A DNA stretch of 64,000 bases from Mariniblastus sp. (GTDB taxonomy: Bacteria; Planctomycetota; Planctomycetia; Pirellulales; Pirellulaceae): assembly GCA_029251085.1 (NCBI GenBank), contig JAQXDZ010000041.1:1-64000 (forward strand). Direction: 5' to 3'. Below, in pieces: positions 37,061 through 49,205 of the stretch (positions are counted from its first letter, which is position 1; every line of letters begins with the position of its first letter). The position numbers and the translations under genes were made by a program. The notes under the pieces are model-generated. The model did not search any database and had not been told where the DNA came from. It saw only the letters and a list, made by a program, of their open reading frames with translations.

Positions 37061-37086
37061 AAGAACCCGCTATTTAGCGGGTTCTT
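37061..37086 (+). terminator. Terminator between the lipoprotein and hemB genes
   Basis: A 12-bp perfect stem (37061-37072 with 37075-37086) with T run on the plus strand; a shorter T-rich run on the minus strand suggests it also serves hemB, which ends 51 bp away. Confidence 0.8.
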
Positions 37087-37136
37087 TTTATTGGTGAGTT
37101 TTGTCCCGCCCCTGTATGTGGTGGGCGTGGCTTAGT

Positions 37137-38670
<1,534 letters not shown>

Positions 38671-40968
38671 ATGCAAAAAGCGGTTCATCTCCTTACACCT
38701 GCCAATCGTTGTTGTAGGCAAAATAGATCAATTCAGTTCTCGCTGTTCATGGTTGCGGTCTTTAGTGTGACCAGCGCCATGACTAGTTTAACGTCTGCTC
38801 AGGATTGGGCTGGATGGCGGGGGCCAGAGCAGAACGGTATGTCCCGATCCACAAATCTACCTGATGATTGGTCACTCGAGACAAGTAAAAACGTGGCCTG
38901 GATGTCCGAGGTCGGCGGGCGGGCAACTCCAATCGTGCTCAATGGAAAAGTCTACCTCAACTGCCGAACGGATGATGACGTCAATGATCCGGATGAAAAA
39001 GTAAATGCGCGAGAGCAGGTGATTTGCTGGGACCTGGAAACGGGCAAAGAACTTTGGCGTGATGTGTTTAATGTTTTCCAAACGGATATTCCGGCACCAC
39101 GTGTGGGTTGGGCATCAATGTGCGGTGACAAGGAGACGGGTTACGTCTACGTTCACTCAGTGAGCGGAATCCTGCGATGCTATACCGGTGACGGTGAAAA
39201 GGTCTGGGAAATTTCACTGGCAGAAAAGTACGGAAAGATTTCCGGTTATGGTGGACGAACGCAAACTCCAATTATCGATGAGGATCGATTGGTTTTAAGT
39301 TTCATGGCGACGAACTGGGGCACGACCAAAGGTCCTTCTCCACGTCACTTTTATTATGCGTTTGATAAGAAGACGGGTGATCTTCAATGGGTTTCGGCTC
39401 CTGGTGGTCCTCCCAAAGATACGAATTATTCAGTTCCCGTGGTCGCTGTTGTTAAAGGACAGCGCCAATTAATCGGTGGTAACTGTGATGGCCATGTCTA
39501 TTCGCTCAATGCGAGGACGGGAAAGCCGCTGTGGTCATTCAAGATGTCACTGCGAGGATTGAATACGACCCCAGTTGTCGTCGGTGACTATGTTTACATG
39601 TCACACGGCGAGGACAATTTTGATAATACTGAGTTTGGGCGTGTGCAATGCATCGATGCGACTGGCACCGGTGATGTGACCGATACCCACGGTGTGTGGC
39701 GAGTCGATGGCGTCAAAGCGGGTTACACGGCTTTGGTTGCTCACGACGGCATGCTGTTCGTGGTTGCAGATCTTGGAAATATGTACTGTTACGACACCAA
39801 GACCGGGGAAGAACTCTGGGTGCATGACCTCGGAACCGTGGGTAAGGGTTCTCCAATTTGGGGAGACGGAAAGATTTACGCGACGGAAGTCAACGGGAAC
39901 ATGTGGATTCTTGAGCCTTCCAGAGCACGGTGTAAAACCCTTTCGCATGAAAAGATTTCCGCCCGAGTTGGTTCTGGAATGGATGAAATTTATGCTTCCC
40001 CCGTGATTGCCGACGGTCGCATTGTACTTGTCACACGTGATCGCACGATTTGTATCGCAGACGAGTCGAAGGAAGTCGTCAATGGCGAGCCAATTGCTTT
40101 GGCACCTGAGACTGCTCCGGTTGACGAAATCGACATGATCCAGTTGCGGCCCTACGAAACCGTAGTGCAGCCCGGATCGACCACTGAGTACGAAATGCAC
40201 GCTTTTGATGCTAACGGTCGTTTTCTAAGAAAATTACCGATCAAAGAATTAGTTGCCGATGCCGGCTTGGCTGGATTTACGACCGCTGGTGGCAAGGTTA
40301 CGGCACCGACCACGGAAAGTCATATTGCAGGAACGGTAACGGCGACTGTTGGAGACAAAACAGCGGTTGCCCGGATTCGAATGTTTAACCCAGCCAAGGT
40401 CTGGAAATGGGATTTCAACGGCTTGAAACCACCTGTGGGTGTTCCCGCCGGTTGGATGCGCGCGTTCGCTAAACTAAAGCCTTTCGAGGTTGATGGCGAA
40501 AAGGTCCTGAAGGTAACCGGTGGAGCAGAGGCCAAAGGCCGACCAAGTCACCAAATTGGACTCGGTTACGCTGGGATGAAGAATTATGAAATTCAAGCGG
40601 ATGTTCGATTGACCGAAAAACGTCGACAGTTGGGAAGCATTGGACTTTCAAACAATCGCTACAATTTGATTCTTATTGGAAATTCAAGCAAGTTGGAAGT
40701 CCTGTCATGGGCACCTCACAAGCGAATGGCCAAGAGTGTTCGATTTCGAAGTGACCCCGATGTTTGGTACACCATGAAAATGAAGGTTGACGTCACTAAC
40801 GGCGAAGCCAAGATCTCCGGCAAGGTTTGGAAGCGTGATGAAGCTGAACCTGAGGCGTGGACGATTGAGGTAGTTGATCCTAATGGGAACGAGTCGGGTT
40901 CGCCGGGACTGTATTTCTATGCTTTGGCAGACTGCTATTTTGACAACGTGATTGTGACGCAAAACTAA
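38671..40968 (+). CDS. Secreted PQQ-like beta-propeller protein (large)
   Basis: 765 residues; ATG 38671 with AGGT upstream. Signal peptide ([21 protein letters not shown]). The mature N-terminus [14 protein letters not shown] is the WxGWRGP start typical of planctomycete PQQ-like outer-membrane-protein-assembly-type propellers, with repeated blades ([59 protein letters not shown]). From about 540 a second domain follows ([19 protein letters not shown]) that looks like a jelly-roll with a terminal FDNVIV. No PQQ-dependent catalytic residues can be assigned, so a structural or binding role is likely. Followed by a second propeller gene. Confidence 0.85.
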   Translation: MQKAVHLLTPANRCCRQNRSIQFSLFMVAVFSVTSAMTSLTSAQDWAGWRGPEQNGMSRSTNLPDDWSLETSKNVAWMSEVGGRATPIVLNGKVYLNCRTDDDVNDPDEKVNAREQVICWDLETGKELWRDVFNVFQTDIPAPRVGWASMCGDKETGYVYVHSVSGILRCYTGDGEKVWEISLAEKYGKISGYGGRTQTPIIDEDRLVLSFMATNWGTTKGPSPRHFYYAFDKKTGDLQWVSAPGGPPKDTNYSVPVVAVVKGQRQLIGGNCDGHVYSLNARTGKPLWSFKMSLRGLNTTPVVVGDYVYMSHGEDNFDNTEFGRVQCIDATGTGDVTDTHGVWRVDGVKAGYTALVAHDGMLFVVADLGNMYCYDTKTGEELWVHDLGTVGKGSPIWGDGKIYATEVNGNMWILEPSRARCKTLSHEKISARVGSGMDEIYASPVIADGRIVLVTRDRTICIADESKEVVNGEPIALAPETAPVDEIDMIQLRPYETVVQPGSTTEYEMHAFDANGRFLRKLPIKELVADAGLAGFTTAGGKVTAPTTESHIAGTVTATVGDKTAVARIRMFNPAKVWKWDFNGLKPPVGVPAGWMRAFAKLKPFEVDGEKVLKVTGGAEAKGRPSHQIGLGYAGMKNYEIQADVRLTEKRRQLGSIGLSNNRYNLILIGNSSKLEVLSWAPHKRMAKSVRFRSDPDVWYTMKMKVDVTNGEAKISGKVWKRDEAEPEAWTIEVVDPNGNESGSPGLYFYALADCYFDNVIVTQN

Positions 40969-41074
40969 GCGAGTCGGCTGGTTCAATCATCGAGCTCATT
41001 TTGACGGGCTCGATGTCCTGGTTTGCTCCGCTAAAAAAATTAATATTAGACTAACACTTGATCAAGGAATAATT

Positions 41075-42793
41075 ATGAAAGCGATTCGAGTATTATCGCT
41101 TGCGGCTCTCGCATTGGTTTTAACGCTCTCCTACGCAGCGGCTGATTGGCCAATGTGGGGCGGAACGCCATCGAGGAATATGGTGTCGGGTGCAAAGGGA
41201 GTTTCAATTAAATTCGATTTGCAGGCTGGCAAAGACGGGAAGGTTCTCTGGCAACAAGGGTTGGGTTCACAGACCTACGGAAACCCAATTGTTGCGGATG
41301 GAAAAGTTTTCGTTGGAACCAACAATGGTGGTGGTTGGCGAAAAGATAAGTATCCACCTGAAAAGGACCTAGGGGTTCTGCTCTGTTTCTCGGAAACCGA
41401 TGGTAAGTTCATGTGGCAGTTGTCCCGCGAAAAATTGGCTGCGGGACGCGTGAATGACTGGTTGCTGCAAGGCATTTGCTCAGTGCCGGCCGTCGAGGGT
41501 GACCGAATGTGGGTCGTGACGAATCGTTGCGAATTGATGTGTCTCGATACCGACGGTTTCCTTGACGGAACCAATGACGGTGTCGTGAAGGATGAAGTGG
41601 ATGCTACAAAACAAGATGCCGATATTCTTTGGAATCTTGACATGATTGAAGAGTTAGGCGTATTTCCGCATAACTTGGCGACTAGTTCCCCTGTGATCTT
41701 TGGCGACATTGTTTACGTGGTAACCTCGAATGGAGTTGACGAAGCTCACTTAAATGTTCCTTCTCCACGATCTCCTTGTTTTTTAGCAGTTGATAAAAAT
41801 ACAGGGGAAGTTCTATGGGAAAAGAACCAGCCATTTGATGGAATCCTTCATGGCCAGTGGTCATCACCTGCGATCGGGATGGTCAACGGCAAAGCTCAAG
41901 TGATTTTCCCAGGTGGCGATGGCTGGGTTTACGCCCACGATGCGGTTTCGGGAGAAGAAATTTGGAAGTGCGATCTCAATCCTAAAGTAACCAAATGGGA
42001 GCTTTACGGAAAAGGGACTCGTAATTCGATCATCTCTACACCTGTCTTTTATGATGACAGTGTACTGATCTCTGTTGGACAGGATCCGGAGCACGGCGAG
42101 GGTGTTGGCTATCTTTGGCGGATAGATGCCACGAAAACAGGCGACGTCAGTGCGGAGCTTGGGGAGATTGGCAGACCGGGTAAGCCAAATCCAAACAGTG
42201 CCATTATCTGGGCCTACGGTGGCGAGACCCAGCCGACGATCGTTGAAGGAGAACGATTGGCAGAAGTCGAAGGCATGCTCGCTGATTTGAAGTCAATTGA
42301 AGCCAATCCTGCTAATTCAGGAGCGAGTCTGGCTGATTTCATGAAGAAGTATCAGGGTAAATTTGATGACGGAATTCTGCATAAGAATTTTACTGAGAAA
42401 GATCTAAGCCCTGAGCGAGAGGCCGTTTATCGAAGAACGATGTCAACTGTTGCCGTTGCCGATGGATTGGTGTTCTCTGCTGACTTGAGCGGGTTTGTTC
42501 ACTGTATCGATCTTGAAACTGGCCAGCGACATTGGGAGTACGACATGCTCTCTGGAGTTTGGGGGTCACCTTTGGTCGTTGATGGAAAAGTATTCATTGG
42601 CAACGAAGATGGAACGCTGATGATATTCAAGGCGTCCAAGAAACGGGCCCAGGTTTTGGCCAAAAAAGAGACGGTTAATTACTCCGCAATCTATAGCACA
42701 CCGACGTTTGCCAATGGGAAGATGTTTCTTTCCGATCGCACACGTCTCTACGCGGTCGACGTAACGGAAGTAAGTGACGAGTCGAGTAAGTAA
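41075..42793 (+). CDS. Secreted PQQ-like beta-propeller protein (short)
   Basis: 572 residues; ATG 41075 with AAGGAAT upstream. Signal peptide ([18 protein letters not shown]). Mature start [20 protein letters not shown] is again the propeller entry. Blades: [82 protein letters not shown]. It lies 106 bp behind the large propeller gene on the same strand, with a terminator behind, so the two are probably one unit. They are paralogues by architecture. Function unknown; envelope location is inferred from the signal peptide. Confidence 0.85.
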   Translation: MKAIRVLSLAALALVLTLSYAAADWPMWGGTPSRNMVSGAKGVSIKFDLQAGKDGKVLWQQGLGSQTYGNPIVADGKVFVGTNNGGGWRKDKYPPEKDLGVLLCFSETDGKFMWQLSREKLAAGRVNDWLLQGICSVPAVEGDRMWVVTNRCELMCLDTDGFLDGTNDGVVKDEVDATKQDADILWNLDMIEELGVFPHNLATSSPVIFGDIVYVVTSNGVDEAHLNVPSPRSPCFLAVDKNTGEVLWEKNQPFDGILHGQWSSPAIGMVNGKAQVIFPGGDGWVYAHDAVSGEEIWKCDLNPKVTKWELYGKGTRNSIISTPVFYDDSVLISVGQDPEHGEGVGYLWRIDATKTGDVSAELGEIGRPGKPNPNSAIIWAYGGETQPTIVEGERLAEVEGMLADLKSIEANPANSGASLADFMKKYQGKFDDGILHKNFTEKDLSPEREAVYRRTMSTVAVADGLVFSADLSGFVHCIDLETGQRHWEYDMLSGVWGSPLVVDGKVFIGNEDGTLMIFKASKKRAQVLAKKETVNYSAIYSTPTFANGKMFLSDRTRLYAVDVTEVSDESSK

Positions 42794-42811
42794 TTTACGA
42801 CTGATAAAAGA

Positions 42812-42837
42812 AAAGCGAGGCTTTCGAGCCTCGCTTT
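42812..42837 (+). terminator. Terminator after the two PQQ propeller genes
   Basis: An 11-bp perfect stem (42812-42822 with 42827-42837) closed by a TTCG tetraloop and followed by nine or more T on the plus strand. It may also serve the opposing gene that ends at 42900. Confidence 0.88.
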
Positions 42838-42899
42838 TTTTTTGGAATAAATTAACGACCGAACATGCCACAGGTGTTCAGGCTTATTCAACAGGTGAA

Positions 42900-43898
42900 C
42901 TAATCAATGCCACGGTCATCGGGAGCTGGGTTTGGTGTGGAGGTGGCATCGAATCCGCTGGTGGATTCATCGTTGGTAACATCGTCGTGGTCGGCGTCAC
43001 CATCATCGGAGGCATCGATCATTTCAGCAGCGTCTAATTGATCACCGCGATCGACCGATACGACCTTGCCTTGGAAACTAAGCATTTCATCAATCCGAGC
43101 CAGCTTTCCTTTGTAGAATGGAAACCACGGGGTGCGATAAAGGCCAACGACACGTTTCATGGTAAAAATTGGTTTATTCATTCTCGTTTTCAACGAGAGG
43201 GAACCGACACCGGAAAGAAACATTTCCAGATAATCGAGAGGTTCGTTTTCGGTTTTCAATCCGATCAGTTCGAATCGTTCGCCTTTTCCCCCGAGCCGAT
43301 TCACGGTCAAACCAGATTCGTCAATTCGAACACGCATGTGCGTTCGACTGTAAATGAAATTACCAAGCCAGATGCAGCTAAACACGAGCGACATCATTAA
43401 CCAACCGCCGGTGTCCATGGTTGGTTCGAGGCCGCCGAGAAATTCCCCCATCCATTTAAACGGACGGATGGTACCTTGGAGTTCTAAAACGACCGGAATT
43501 CCTACTAAGGTGCCGATCATGAAAAACATTAGGAAAAACTTACCCTTGGGCAGATTGAATCGAAAAGCGATGTACCAGACCAGCATTACTGTTAGGCCGA
43601 TCCAAAACAGCATGTGCGGATCAAAGAAGGGAGTTTTGGCAGACATCAGCGAAAGCGATTCATTGTAAGCCGCAACGACGGCGGTATCGCCCGCTTCGGT
43701 AGACAATTCGACCTGCTTTTCGAAATGGGTTTTTATGGTTTCAAATGTAGGGGCATCGATTGAGCCCACAATCGATCTTCCTGGTACCAAGGAAAGCAGT
43801 GCCAATACGAGGAAAAGAACTGCGGGATAACCAGCTAGAATGCCAGGAAGGTGATCGTAAAGAACGATCGGTTTCAGCGTAGGCGGTTTTTCGGACAT
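42900..43898 (-). CDS. Multi-TM membrane protein of unknown function
   Basis: 332 residues; ATG 43898. Helices at about 20-38 (YPAVLFLVLALLSLVPG), 92-110 (PHMLFWIGLTVMLVWYIAF), 117-134 (FFLMFFMIGTLVGIPVVL) and 163-180 (WLMMSLVFSCIWLGNFIY), then a PH-like cytoplasmic domain (MRVRIDESGLTVNRLGGKGERFELIGLKTE...KPIFTMKRVVGLYRTPWF) and an Asp-rich disordered tail (SDDGDADHDDVTNDE). Not recognised as a named family. Convergent to the propeller gene across the terminator. Confidence 0.7.
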   Translation of the reverse strand: MSEKPPTLKPIVLYDHLPGILAGYPAVLFLVLALLSLVPGRSIVGSIDAPTFETIKTHFEKQVELSTEAGDTAVVAAYNESLSLMSAKTPFFDPHMLFWIGLTVMLVWYIAFRFNLPKGKFFLMFFMIGTLVGIPVVLELQGTIRPFKWMGEFLGGLEPTMDTGGWLMMSLVFSCIWLGNFIYSRTHMRVRIDESGLTVNRLGGKGERFELIGLKTENEPLDYLEMFLSGVGSLSLKTRMNKPIFTMKRVVGLYRTPWFPFYKGKLARIDEMLSFQGKVVSVDRGDQLDAAEMIDASDDGDADHDDVTNDESTSGFDATSTPNPAPDDRGID

Positions 43899-44082
43899 AT
43901 ACTTTGATCCAATGGGTGTTTAGGTACGGGCTGAACTTAATTCGTGCCGCTTTGCACAATATCGTAAAAAAAATTCTGCGTTGCTGCAATTTACGATTAT
44001 TGTTTGTTTATTAGTTTAACGGTTCAACGAGTGTGAAAGATACAGTTAGGGTGCTTTGGCGTGTGAAAACACGACAAAAACT

Positions 44083-46197
44083 CTAGTTTAGTCCCATCTC
44101 TTTAATCAAGTGTTTTGCCCCGTACACCTTGTCGGTAATCCACAGTACGTAACGAATGTCGACTCCAATGGAGCGGCTGTACTCGGTATTCCAAGCAAAA
44201 TCATTGATGGTGGCTTCAAACGCTCGATCGAAATTAACGCCGACGAGTTCACCCTTTCCGTTCAGGATCGGACTTCCCGAGTTACCACCGGTCGTATCCG
44301 TGTCATACAGAATCGCAATTGGAATGTCTTTCAATTTGGGGTGCATGTAGGGGCCGAACTCCCGCTTTTCGGACATTTCTAATACTTTTTCCGGGGTGAT
44401 GAATGGTGCGATGCCCGTGGTTTTTGCGACCACGCCACTGAGGGTTGTTGCAGGTGATTTGTAAACTGCATCCTCGGGTGAATATCCCCGAACGGTTCCG
44501 AATGTCAGGCGAAGCGTACCGTTAGCATCAGGAACAAAATCGGTATCTAAAAATTGTTGTTTTAAAGTGATTAGCTCACCATAGTAGAGGCCGAGTTGGC
44601 CGTCTCGGGCTTTGCTCGATTCTCGTAATTCAAGGTACTGAGGGTATAGCTTCACAATCAACTGGATGAACGGATCCGAATTTGCTTTCAACTGTTCTGT
44701 AGTTTGATTCAAGCAGGTCTGCAGGAAGGTCGGATCTTTCAATCTAGTTTGCTTGTAAAGATCCTCCAGTACGAGTCCATCGAGTGCGGGAACTTCCATC
44801 TTGTCGTTCTTCATTTGATCGATTAGCTGAGCCAGTAGAGCTTGATCAACGTTCAGATTCAGATCCTTTTGGATCATCTTTAATCGAGAAATGGTCTGCG
44901 AAAAATTTCTATCCATATAAGCCGACTCGCGTTCGAGATCCGGTTTTTGGCGTTCATGGGCGCCGTCGTAAATCGTAAATGCCAACCGCAGGAGTTGGCT
45001 GGTGCTTCTAAGGTTTTGGAAATTTGCTTCTTCGACTGCGGTCTCGCTCAACGTCTGGTAAACCGAATTAATGTTATCGAGTAACTGGCCGTATTTGGCT
45101 TGGCGAACGGGATCGGCATCAATAAATGCCTGCAGTTTTTGTTCCTCGGCGGAACGCTTGGCAACAATTTGTTTACGCGAGAGACCTTTTAGCTGTCCGC
45201 GCGACCTTTTCTCTGTATTTGCGAGGCTCTTGATTCTGGAAAGTAGTGTCAGAGCGACAGCGCGATCTAGTTCGCCTGCTTTTTCCATCGTCTCGATCTG
45301 CCGTCCGTAGAGGTCAACAATGTACGGCAAGCGAACATCCTGTTCGAAGGATAAAAAGCTTGATGTTTTATGCCTAGCCGTACGTCCAGGGTAACCAAGC
45401 AGCATGACGTAATCACCTTCGTTAGCGCCTTGCGGAGCGACTTGGATAAATCGCTTGGGTTGGTAAGGCACGTTGTCGGGCGAATAGTCAGCGGTTGAAC
45501 CGTCGGGGGCAACGTAGGCTCTCATGAAGGAGAAGTCACCGGTGTGTCTTGGCCATTCCCAGTTGTCAACGTCTCCCCCAAAATTGCCGATGGAGGATGG
45601 CGGGGCAAAAACAAGTCGGACGTCTTTAATGTAGGTGTACAGAAACAGAACGTAAGTTTTACCGGTGAACATCTCGGCGACTTCCGCTCGAATGCCCGGG
45701 TTCTCTTCTTCGGCCTGTTTTTCGATTAATTTCCTTTTCCGCGAGATGGCTTTGCTGCGCTCGACAAAAGACATGTCGGCGTTAACGACGCTCAGAACTT
45801 GCTTGGAAACATCGGAAAAAGACTCTGTGACCCGAACCGTGTAACCAGCGGCGGGAATTTCAGTTGCTTTGGTTTTCGCTTGAAAGCCGTCTTTTAAATA
45901 GTCATTCTTCGTGGAGCTGGCCGATTGGATTGCTCGATAGGCACAATGATGGTTGGTAATGATTAGCCCTTGCGGCGAAACAAAAGAGCCGGTGCAACCA
46001 TTTACGCGACAGATTCCATCGATCAGGCAGGTTTCGTTGGGATTAAACAACTCTAGTGCGGTAAGCTGCAATCCTTTTTGGGATAAATTCAGCCTTGCGA
46101 TTTCGCTAATCGGGTACATGCCCTCGTCGGAATGGACTTGCGAAGTAGCAAATAAAGAAAGTAACGCAAACGTTATCAATTGATAAACTTGTTTCAT
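44083..46197 (-). CDS. S46 family dipeptidyl-peptidase, DPP11-like specificity
   Basis: 704 residues; ATG 46197 with GAAAGAG upstream. Signal peptide (LITFALLSLFATSQVHS). The S46 hallmark is complete: catalytic His in TNHHCAY (H83/H84), VGNFGGDVDNWEWPRH with the catalytic Asp, and Ser640 in GGNSGSP. Eighteen residues after the Ser is R658 (GVNFDRAF). In DPP11 the matching Arg, 18 residues after its catalytic Ser, selects Asp/Glu at P1, while DPP7 has Gly there; so this enzyme should release acidic dipeptides in the periplasm. Divergent from the sugar dehydrogenase gene across a region with two palindromic sites. Confidence 0.9.
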   Translation of the reverse strand: MKQVYQLITFALLSLFATSQVHSDEGMYPISEIARLNLSQKGLQLTALELFNPNETCLIDGICRVNGCTGSFVSPQGLIITNHHCAYRAIQSASSTKNDYLKDGFQAKTKATEIPAAGYTVRVTESFSDVSKQVLSVVNADMSFVERSKAISRKRKLIEKQAEEENPGIRAEVAEMFTGKTYVLFLYTYIKDVRLVFAPPSSIGNFGGDVDNWEWPRHTGDFSFMRAYVAPDGSTADYSPDNVPYQPKRFIQVAPQGANEGDYVMLLGYPGRTARHKTSSFLSFEQDVRLPYIVDLYGRQIETMEKAGELDRAVALTLLSRIKSLANTEKRSRGQLKGLSRKQIVAKRSAEEQKLQAFIDADPVRQAKYGQLLDNINSVYQTLSETAVEEANFQNLRSTSQLLRLAFTIYDGAHERQKPDLERESAYMDRNFSQTISRLKMIQKDLNLNVDQALLAQLIDQMKNDKMEVPALDGLVLEDLYKQTRLKDPTFLQTCLNQTTEQLKANSDPFIQLIVKLYPQYLELRESSKARDGQLGLYYGELITLKQQFLDTDFVPDANGTLRLTFGTVRGYSPEDAVYKSPATTLSGVVAKTTGIAPFITPEKVLEMSEKREFGPYMHPKLKDIPIAILYDTDTTGGNSGSPILNGKGELVGVNFDRAFEATINDFAWNTEYSRSIGVDIRYVLWITDKVYGAKHLIKEMGLN

Positions 46198-46275
46198 CGA
46201 AACTCTTTCAAAAAGATCATGTTGGAGCTGTCGCTGACGGGATTCCCGTCTTGCTTCAGTATGAAGAACCTTTTA

Positions 46276-46332
46276 ACCGCGCGGTAGTCCATTTCTGTTA
46301 TTATTAAGGTTTCCGGTGTTCAATACCGCGCG
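46276..46332. promoter_or_regulatory. Paired CG-rich sites in a divergent promoter region
   Basis: Site 1, ACCGCGCGGT (46276-46285), is a perfect 10-bp palindrome; site 2, ACCGCGCGAG (46325-46334), agrees in 8 of 10. In addition CGCGCGGTA (46278-46286) and TACCGCGCG (46324-46332) form a 9-bp inverted repeat. Position between divergent genes suits an operator or looped RNA; no regulator gene lies beside it. Confidence 0.35.
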
Positions 46333-46433
46333 AGACTTTGAGAAGATATTTCAAAAGCACTGTTTTGAGCGTAAGCTGCTGAGGGTTTTTTTCGAGGTGT
46401 TGTACCAACCAATATTCGCTACTGAAATTTGAA

Positions 46434-48635
46434 ATGATGTTAAAAGTAATTTTTATAGTCGTGGTTGCCGTTTTTTTTCAGAATGAAATCAGCTGGGCGA
46501 CAGAGTTTTCCGTTCAAGAGACCACCGACATTTCCAACGCCTCAAGCGAATCGCTGCAATCAGACGATTCCGAATTGCGTCAGTTCGTTGGTATTGAAAG
46601 GGCTTACTCTCAGCTTCGATTCAATCGCCCGATCTATCTAACGGGGGCTGGCGATGGGAGCGGACGGGTTTTTGTCGTCGAACAGGGAGGAGTAGTTCGC
46701 TGGTTTTCCCAAGAGGAAGAAAACCCAACGAGCCGAGTGTTCCTGGATATTAGCAAGCTGGTAAGTCGCCGTGGAAATGAAGAGGGTTTGATAGGTTTTG
46801 CGTTTCACCCTGATTTTAAAACCAATGGACAGCTTTTTTGCCACTACTCCTCGAACTCCCATCGGACAGGCGAAAAAGAAGTTGCGTCGAATGTGATTTC
46901 CAGGTTTACCGTTTCTGAAAATCCAAATCTCGCGCTTCCAGATTCGGAAGAGATTCTCTTAACCGTTCCTCAGCCTTTTCCAAATCACAACGGCGGTGCG
47001 ATGGCGTTTGGGAAGGACGGTTTCCTATACTTTTCCCTCGGCGACGGCGGTTATAAAGACGACCCGCTCGGTAATGGGCAGAATCTAAAAACCATGCTTG
47101 GCGGAATCAATCGAATTGATATTGATTCCTCTGATCTTCCCAAATCGTACCGTATCCCAAGTGATAATCCTTTTCTAAAGGTAAAGGGGGCAGCACCCGA
47201 ACTTTACGCCAGCGGGTTACGAAACGTTTGGCGTTTTTCGTTTGACCGGAAAACGGGCGAACTTTGGGCGGCAGATGTTGGGCAGGCCCGAACCGAGGAA
47301 GTAAATATTATTCAAAAGGGAGGCAACTATGGATGGAATCGGTTTGAAGCTAATGAGGATTTCGCACTTAATACGGCGATGGCTTCCCAGCCTCATATAG
47401 CTCCTGTTGCTACCTACGGTCATCAGTGGGGTGGTTCCATTACTGGAGGAAATGTCTACCGGGGAACCCGTTTCCCAGAGCTCGACGGGGCGTATTTCTT
47501 CGGTGATTACATGACAGGAAATCTTTGGAAAACCACCAAGGATACAGACGGGCGTTTTGATACTCTGCTGGTTCGAAGAACGGGGCGAAGTATTGCCTCA
47601 TTCGGCGAGGACGATAAAGGCGAATTGTACCTGTTGAGTTTCGACGGTGGGATTTACCGTATTGTTGCGACCTCCGAACCAGAAAATACGTTTGCTGATT
47701 GGCCTCAATGGTTGTCGGAAACGGGCTTGTTTGCCTCCATGAAAACAAAAGAGCCGGCAGCAGATTTAATCCCCTATGAGGTGAATGCCCCGTTTTGGTC
47801 GGACAATGCCCAAAAATCCCGTTTCTTTCAACTGCCCAAAGGTAGTCAACTGGCCTATCGGGAGTCAGGTAGCTGGGAAGTGCCCGTCGGTGCAACGGTG
47901 GTTAAGAATTTCCACGTCAAATCGAGGGGTAATTTGCGAATGTTCGAAACTCGTTTAATCAAACGAACGGCGAATGGCTGGGAAGCCGCTACCTACGTTT
48001 GGGACAAAAAGGGCGTCGACGCTGAGTTGTTAACCGGCGGCAAGCAATTTGAATATTGGAACTCATCGGTTGTGCACTCGTGGCACGCTCCGTCAGCATC
48101 GGAATGTGCAAGTTGTCACGTGGATAGCGCGGGTTACGTATTGGGTTTGTCCACTCGACAGTTGAATCGCACAGGGCAATCTGGAAAGCACCAACTTACC
48201 GAATGGGTAAGCAAAGGTATCCTCTCAGCACCGCAAGGAATTCAGTGGGATGAGCAGGCGAAATTTTGTTCGCCCTACGATGATCAATTTTCGCTTGAGC
48301 AGAGATCTCGAGTGTGGCTGGATGTGAACTGTGCAATGTGTCATCGACCCAACGGTTCTGGAAACGCCACGATTGACTTGCAGTTTGATACACCACTGGC
48401 GGAAACCAAAACGATTGAAGTAGTGCCCGCACAGGGGGACCTTGGTATTGCAGACGCAAAAATCATTGCGAAGGGAAATCCAAACCGGTCACTCTTGGTT
48501 CATCGTGTTGAGACGCTGGGGCAGGGGAGAATGCCAGGGTTGGGAAGTAACCGCATTGATACTGAGGCTGTCGAATTACTGGTTCAATGGATACAGCAAA
48601 TGGCTGTTAACGATGAAAGCCCGAGTCATCGCTAA
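46434..48635 (+). CDS. Sugar dehydrogenase-type beta-propeller fused to a two-CXXCH region
   Basis: 733 residues; ATG 46434. Signal peptide (FIVVVAVFFQNEISWA). Residues about 45-420 are the GSDH/Hhip-type six-blade propeller (VFVVEQGGVVRW, FPNHNGGAMAFGKDGFLYFSLGDGG, ELYASGLRNVWRFSFD, GNYGWNRFE), which in characterised members oxidises sugars with PQQ. The rest is a separate domain with two heme-c motifs, CASCH (558-562) and CAMCH (633-637); the GNPNRSLLVHRVETLGQGRMP end is typical of planctomycete cytochrome c-like proteins. So electrons could go from sugar to heme in one chain. PQQ ligands could not be checked residue by residue. Confidence 0.87.
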   Translation: MMLKVIFIVVVAVFFQNEISWATEFSVQETTDISNASSESLQSDDSELRQFVGIERAYSQLRFNRPIYLTGAGDGSGRVFVVEQGGVVRWFSQEEENPTSRVFLDISKLVSRRGNEEGLIGFAFHPDFKTNGQLFCHYSSNSHRTGEKEVASNVISRFTVSENPNLALPDSEEILLTVPQPFPNHNGGAMAFGKDGFLYFSLGDGGYKDDPLGNGQNLKTMLGGINRIDIDSSDLPKSYRIPSDNPFLKVKGAAPELYASGLRNVWRFSFDRKTGELWAADVGQARTEEVNIIQKGGNYGWNRFEANEDFALNTAMASQPHIAPVATYGHQWGGSITGGNVYRGTRFPELDGAYFFGDYMTGNLWKTTKDTDGRFDTLLVRRTGRSIASFGEDDKGELYLLSFDGGIYRIVATSEPENTFADWPQWLSETGLFASMKTKEPAADLIPYEVNAPFWSDNAQKSRFFQLPKGSQLAYRESGSWEVPVGATVVKNFHVKSRGNLRMFETRLIKRTANGWEAATYVWDKKGVDAELLTGGKQFEYWNSSVVHSWHAPSASECASCHVDSAGYVLGLSTRQLNRTGQSGKHQLTEWVSKGILSAPQGIQWDEQAKFCSPYDDQFSLEQRSRVWLDVNCAMCHRPNGSGNATIDLQFDTPLAETKTIEVVPAQGDLGIADAKIIAKGNPNRSLLVHRVETLGQGRMPGLGSNRIDTEAVELLVQWIQQMAVNDESPSHR

Positions 48636-48644
48636 GTAGATGAG

Positions 48645-49139
48645 TCAGAGTTGGGCGTCTACAATTTCCAGTAATAGCTTGAGCGTAAATTCCGCAAGGT
48701 CGAGATTGCCAGCAGCGTTTTTGATTTTAGGTGACATGCCGACAAGGTCATTGTTTACAAAGGCTTCGTACATGGCACTTTGCAGGTTGGCATCAGCAAT
48801 TTCAAGTTGTGTGATCGTAGTTTCGAAATCTGCCACCATGGACTCTGTAGAATTGAGATAGATCCACGGCATTAGCTTTTGAGATATTAACTTGAGTTCG
48901 GAAAATCGCTGAAGCTGCGTGATTAGTGGTTCGAGATTCGGGAATATCTTCTGAGTGGAAAGCTGTGGAGATATCGATAGCTTTTGTTTCTTAATGTCTT
49001 TGAAGGCCGACACACTGCCGGAACGATTGATTGTAATATCGTTTGCACCGGGTGATTCAGCTCCATAGCTTGTACCACCGGCAAGCAAACACCAACATAC
49101 AAACGAGAAGACGTACCGTATTGTAAATGAACGTTTCAT
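48645..49139 (-). CDS. Small secreted protein of unknown function
   Basis: 164 residues; ATG 49139 with GAGGAT upstream is chosen over an in-frame start eight codons earlier. Signal peptide (YVFSFVCWCLLAGGTSYG), then a predicted all-helical part with many Leu/Ile heptads (LEPLITQLQRFSELKLISQKLMPWIYL, FETTITQLEIADANLQSAM). Not recognised as a family. Convergent with the sugar dehydrogenase gene, 9 bp away. It lies 66 bp behind the BatA-like gene in the same direction and may be co-transcribed with the second MoxR cluster. Confidence 0.6.
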   Translation of the reverse strand: MKRSFTIRYVFSFVCWCLLAGGTSYGAESPGANDITINRSGSVSAFKDIKKQKLSISPQLSTQKIFPNLEPLITQLQRFSELKLISQKLMPWIYLNSTESMVADFETTITQLEIADANLQSAMYEAFVNNDLVGMSPKIKNAAGNLDLAEFTLKLLLEIVDAQL

Positions 49140-49205
49140 GGCGGTATCCTCTTTTTCTTTCAAACGGTGTCGGTTTGGAATGTGGAAGGAATGTGGGCAC
49201 GTCGA

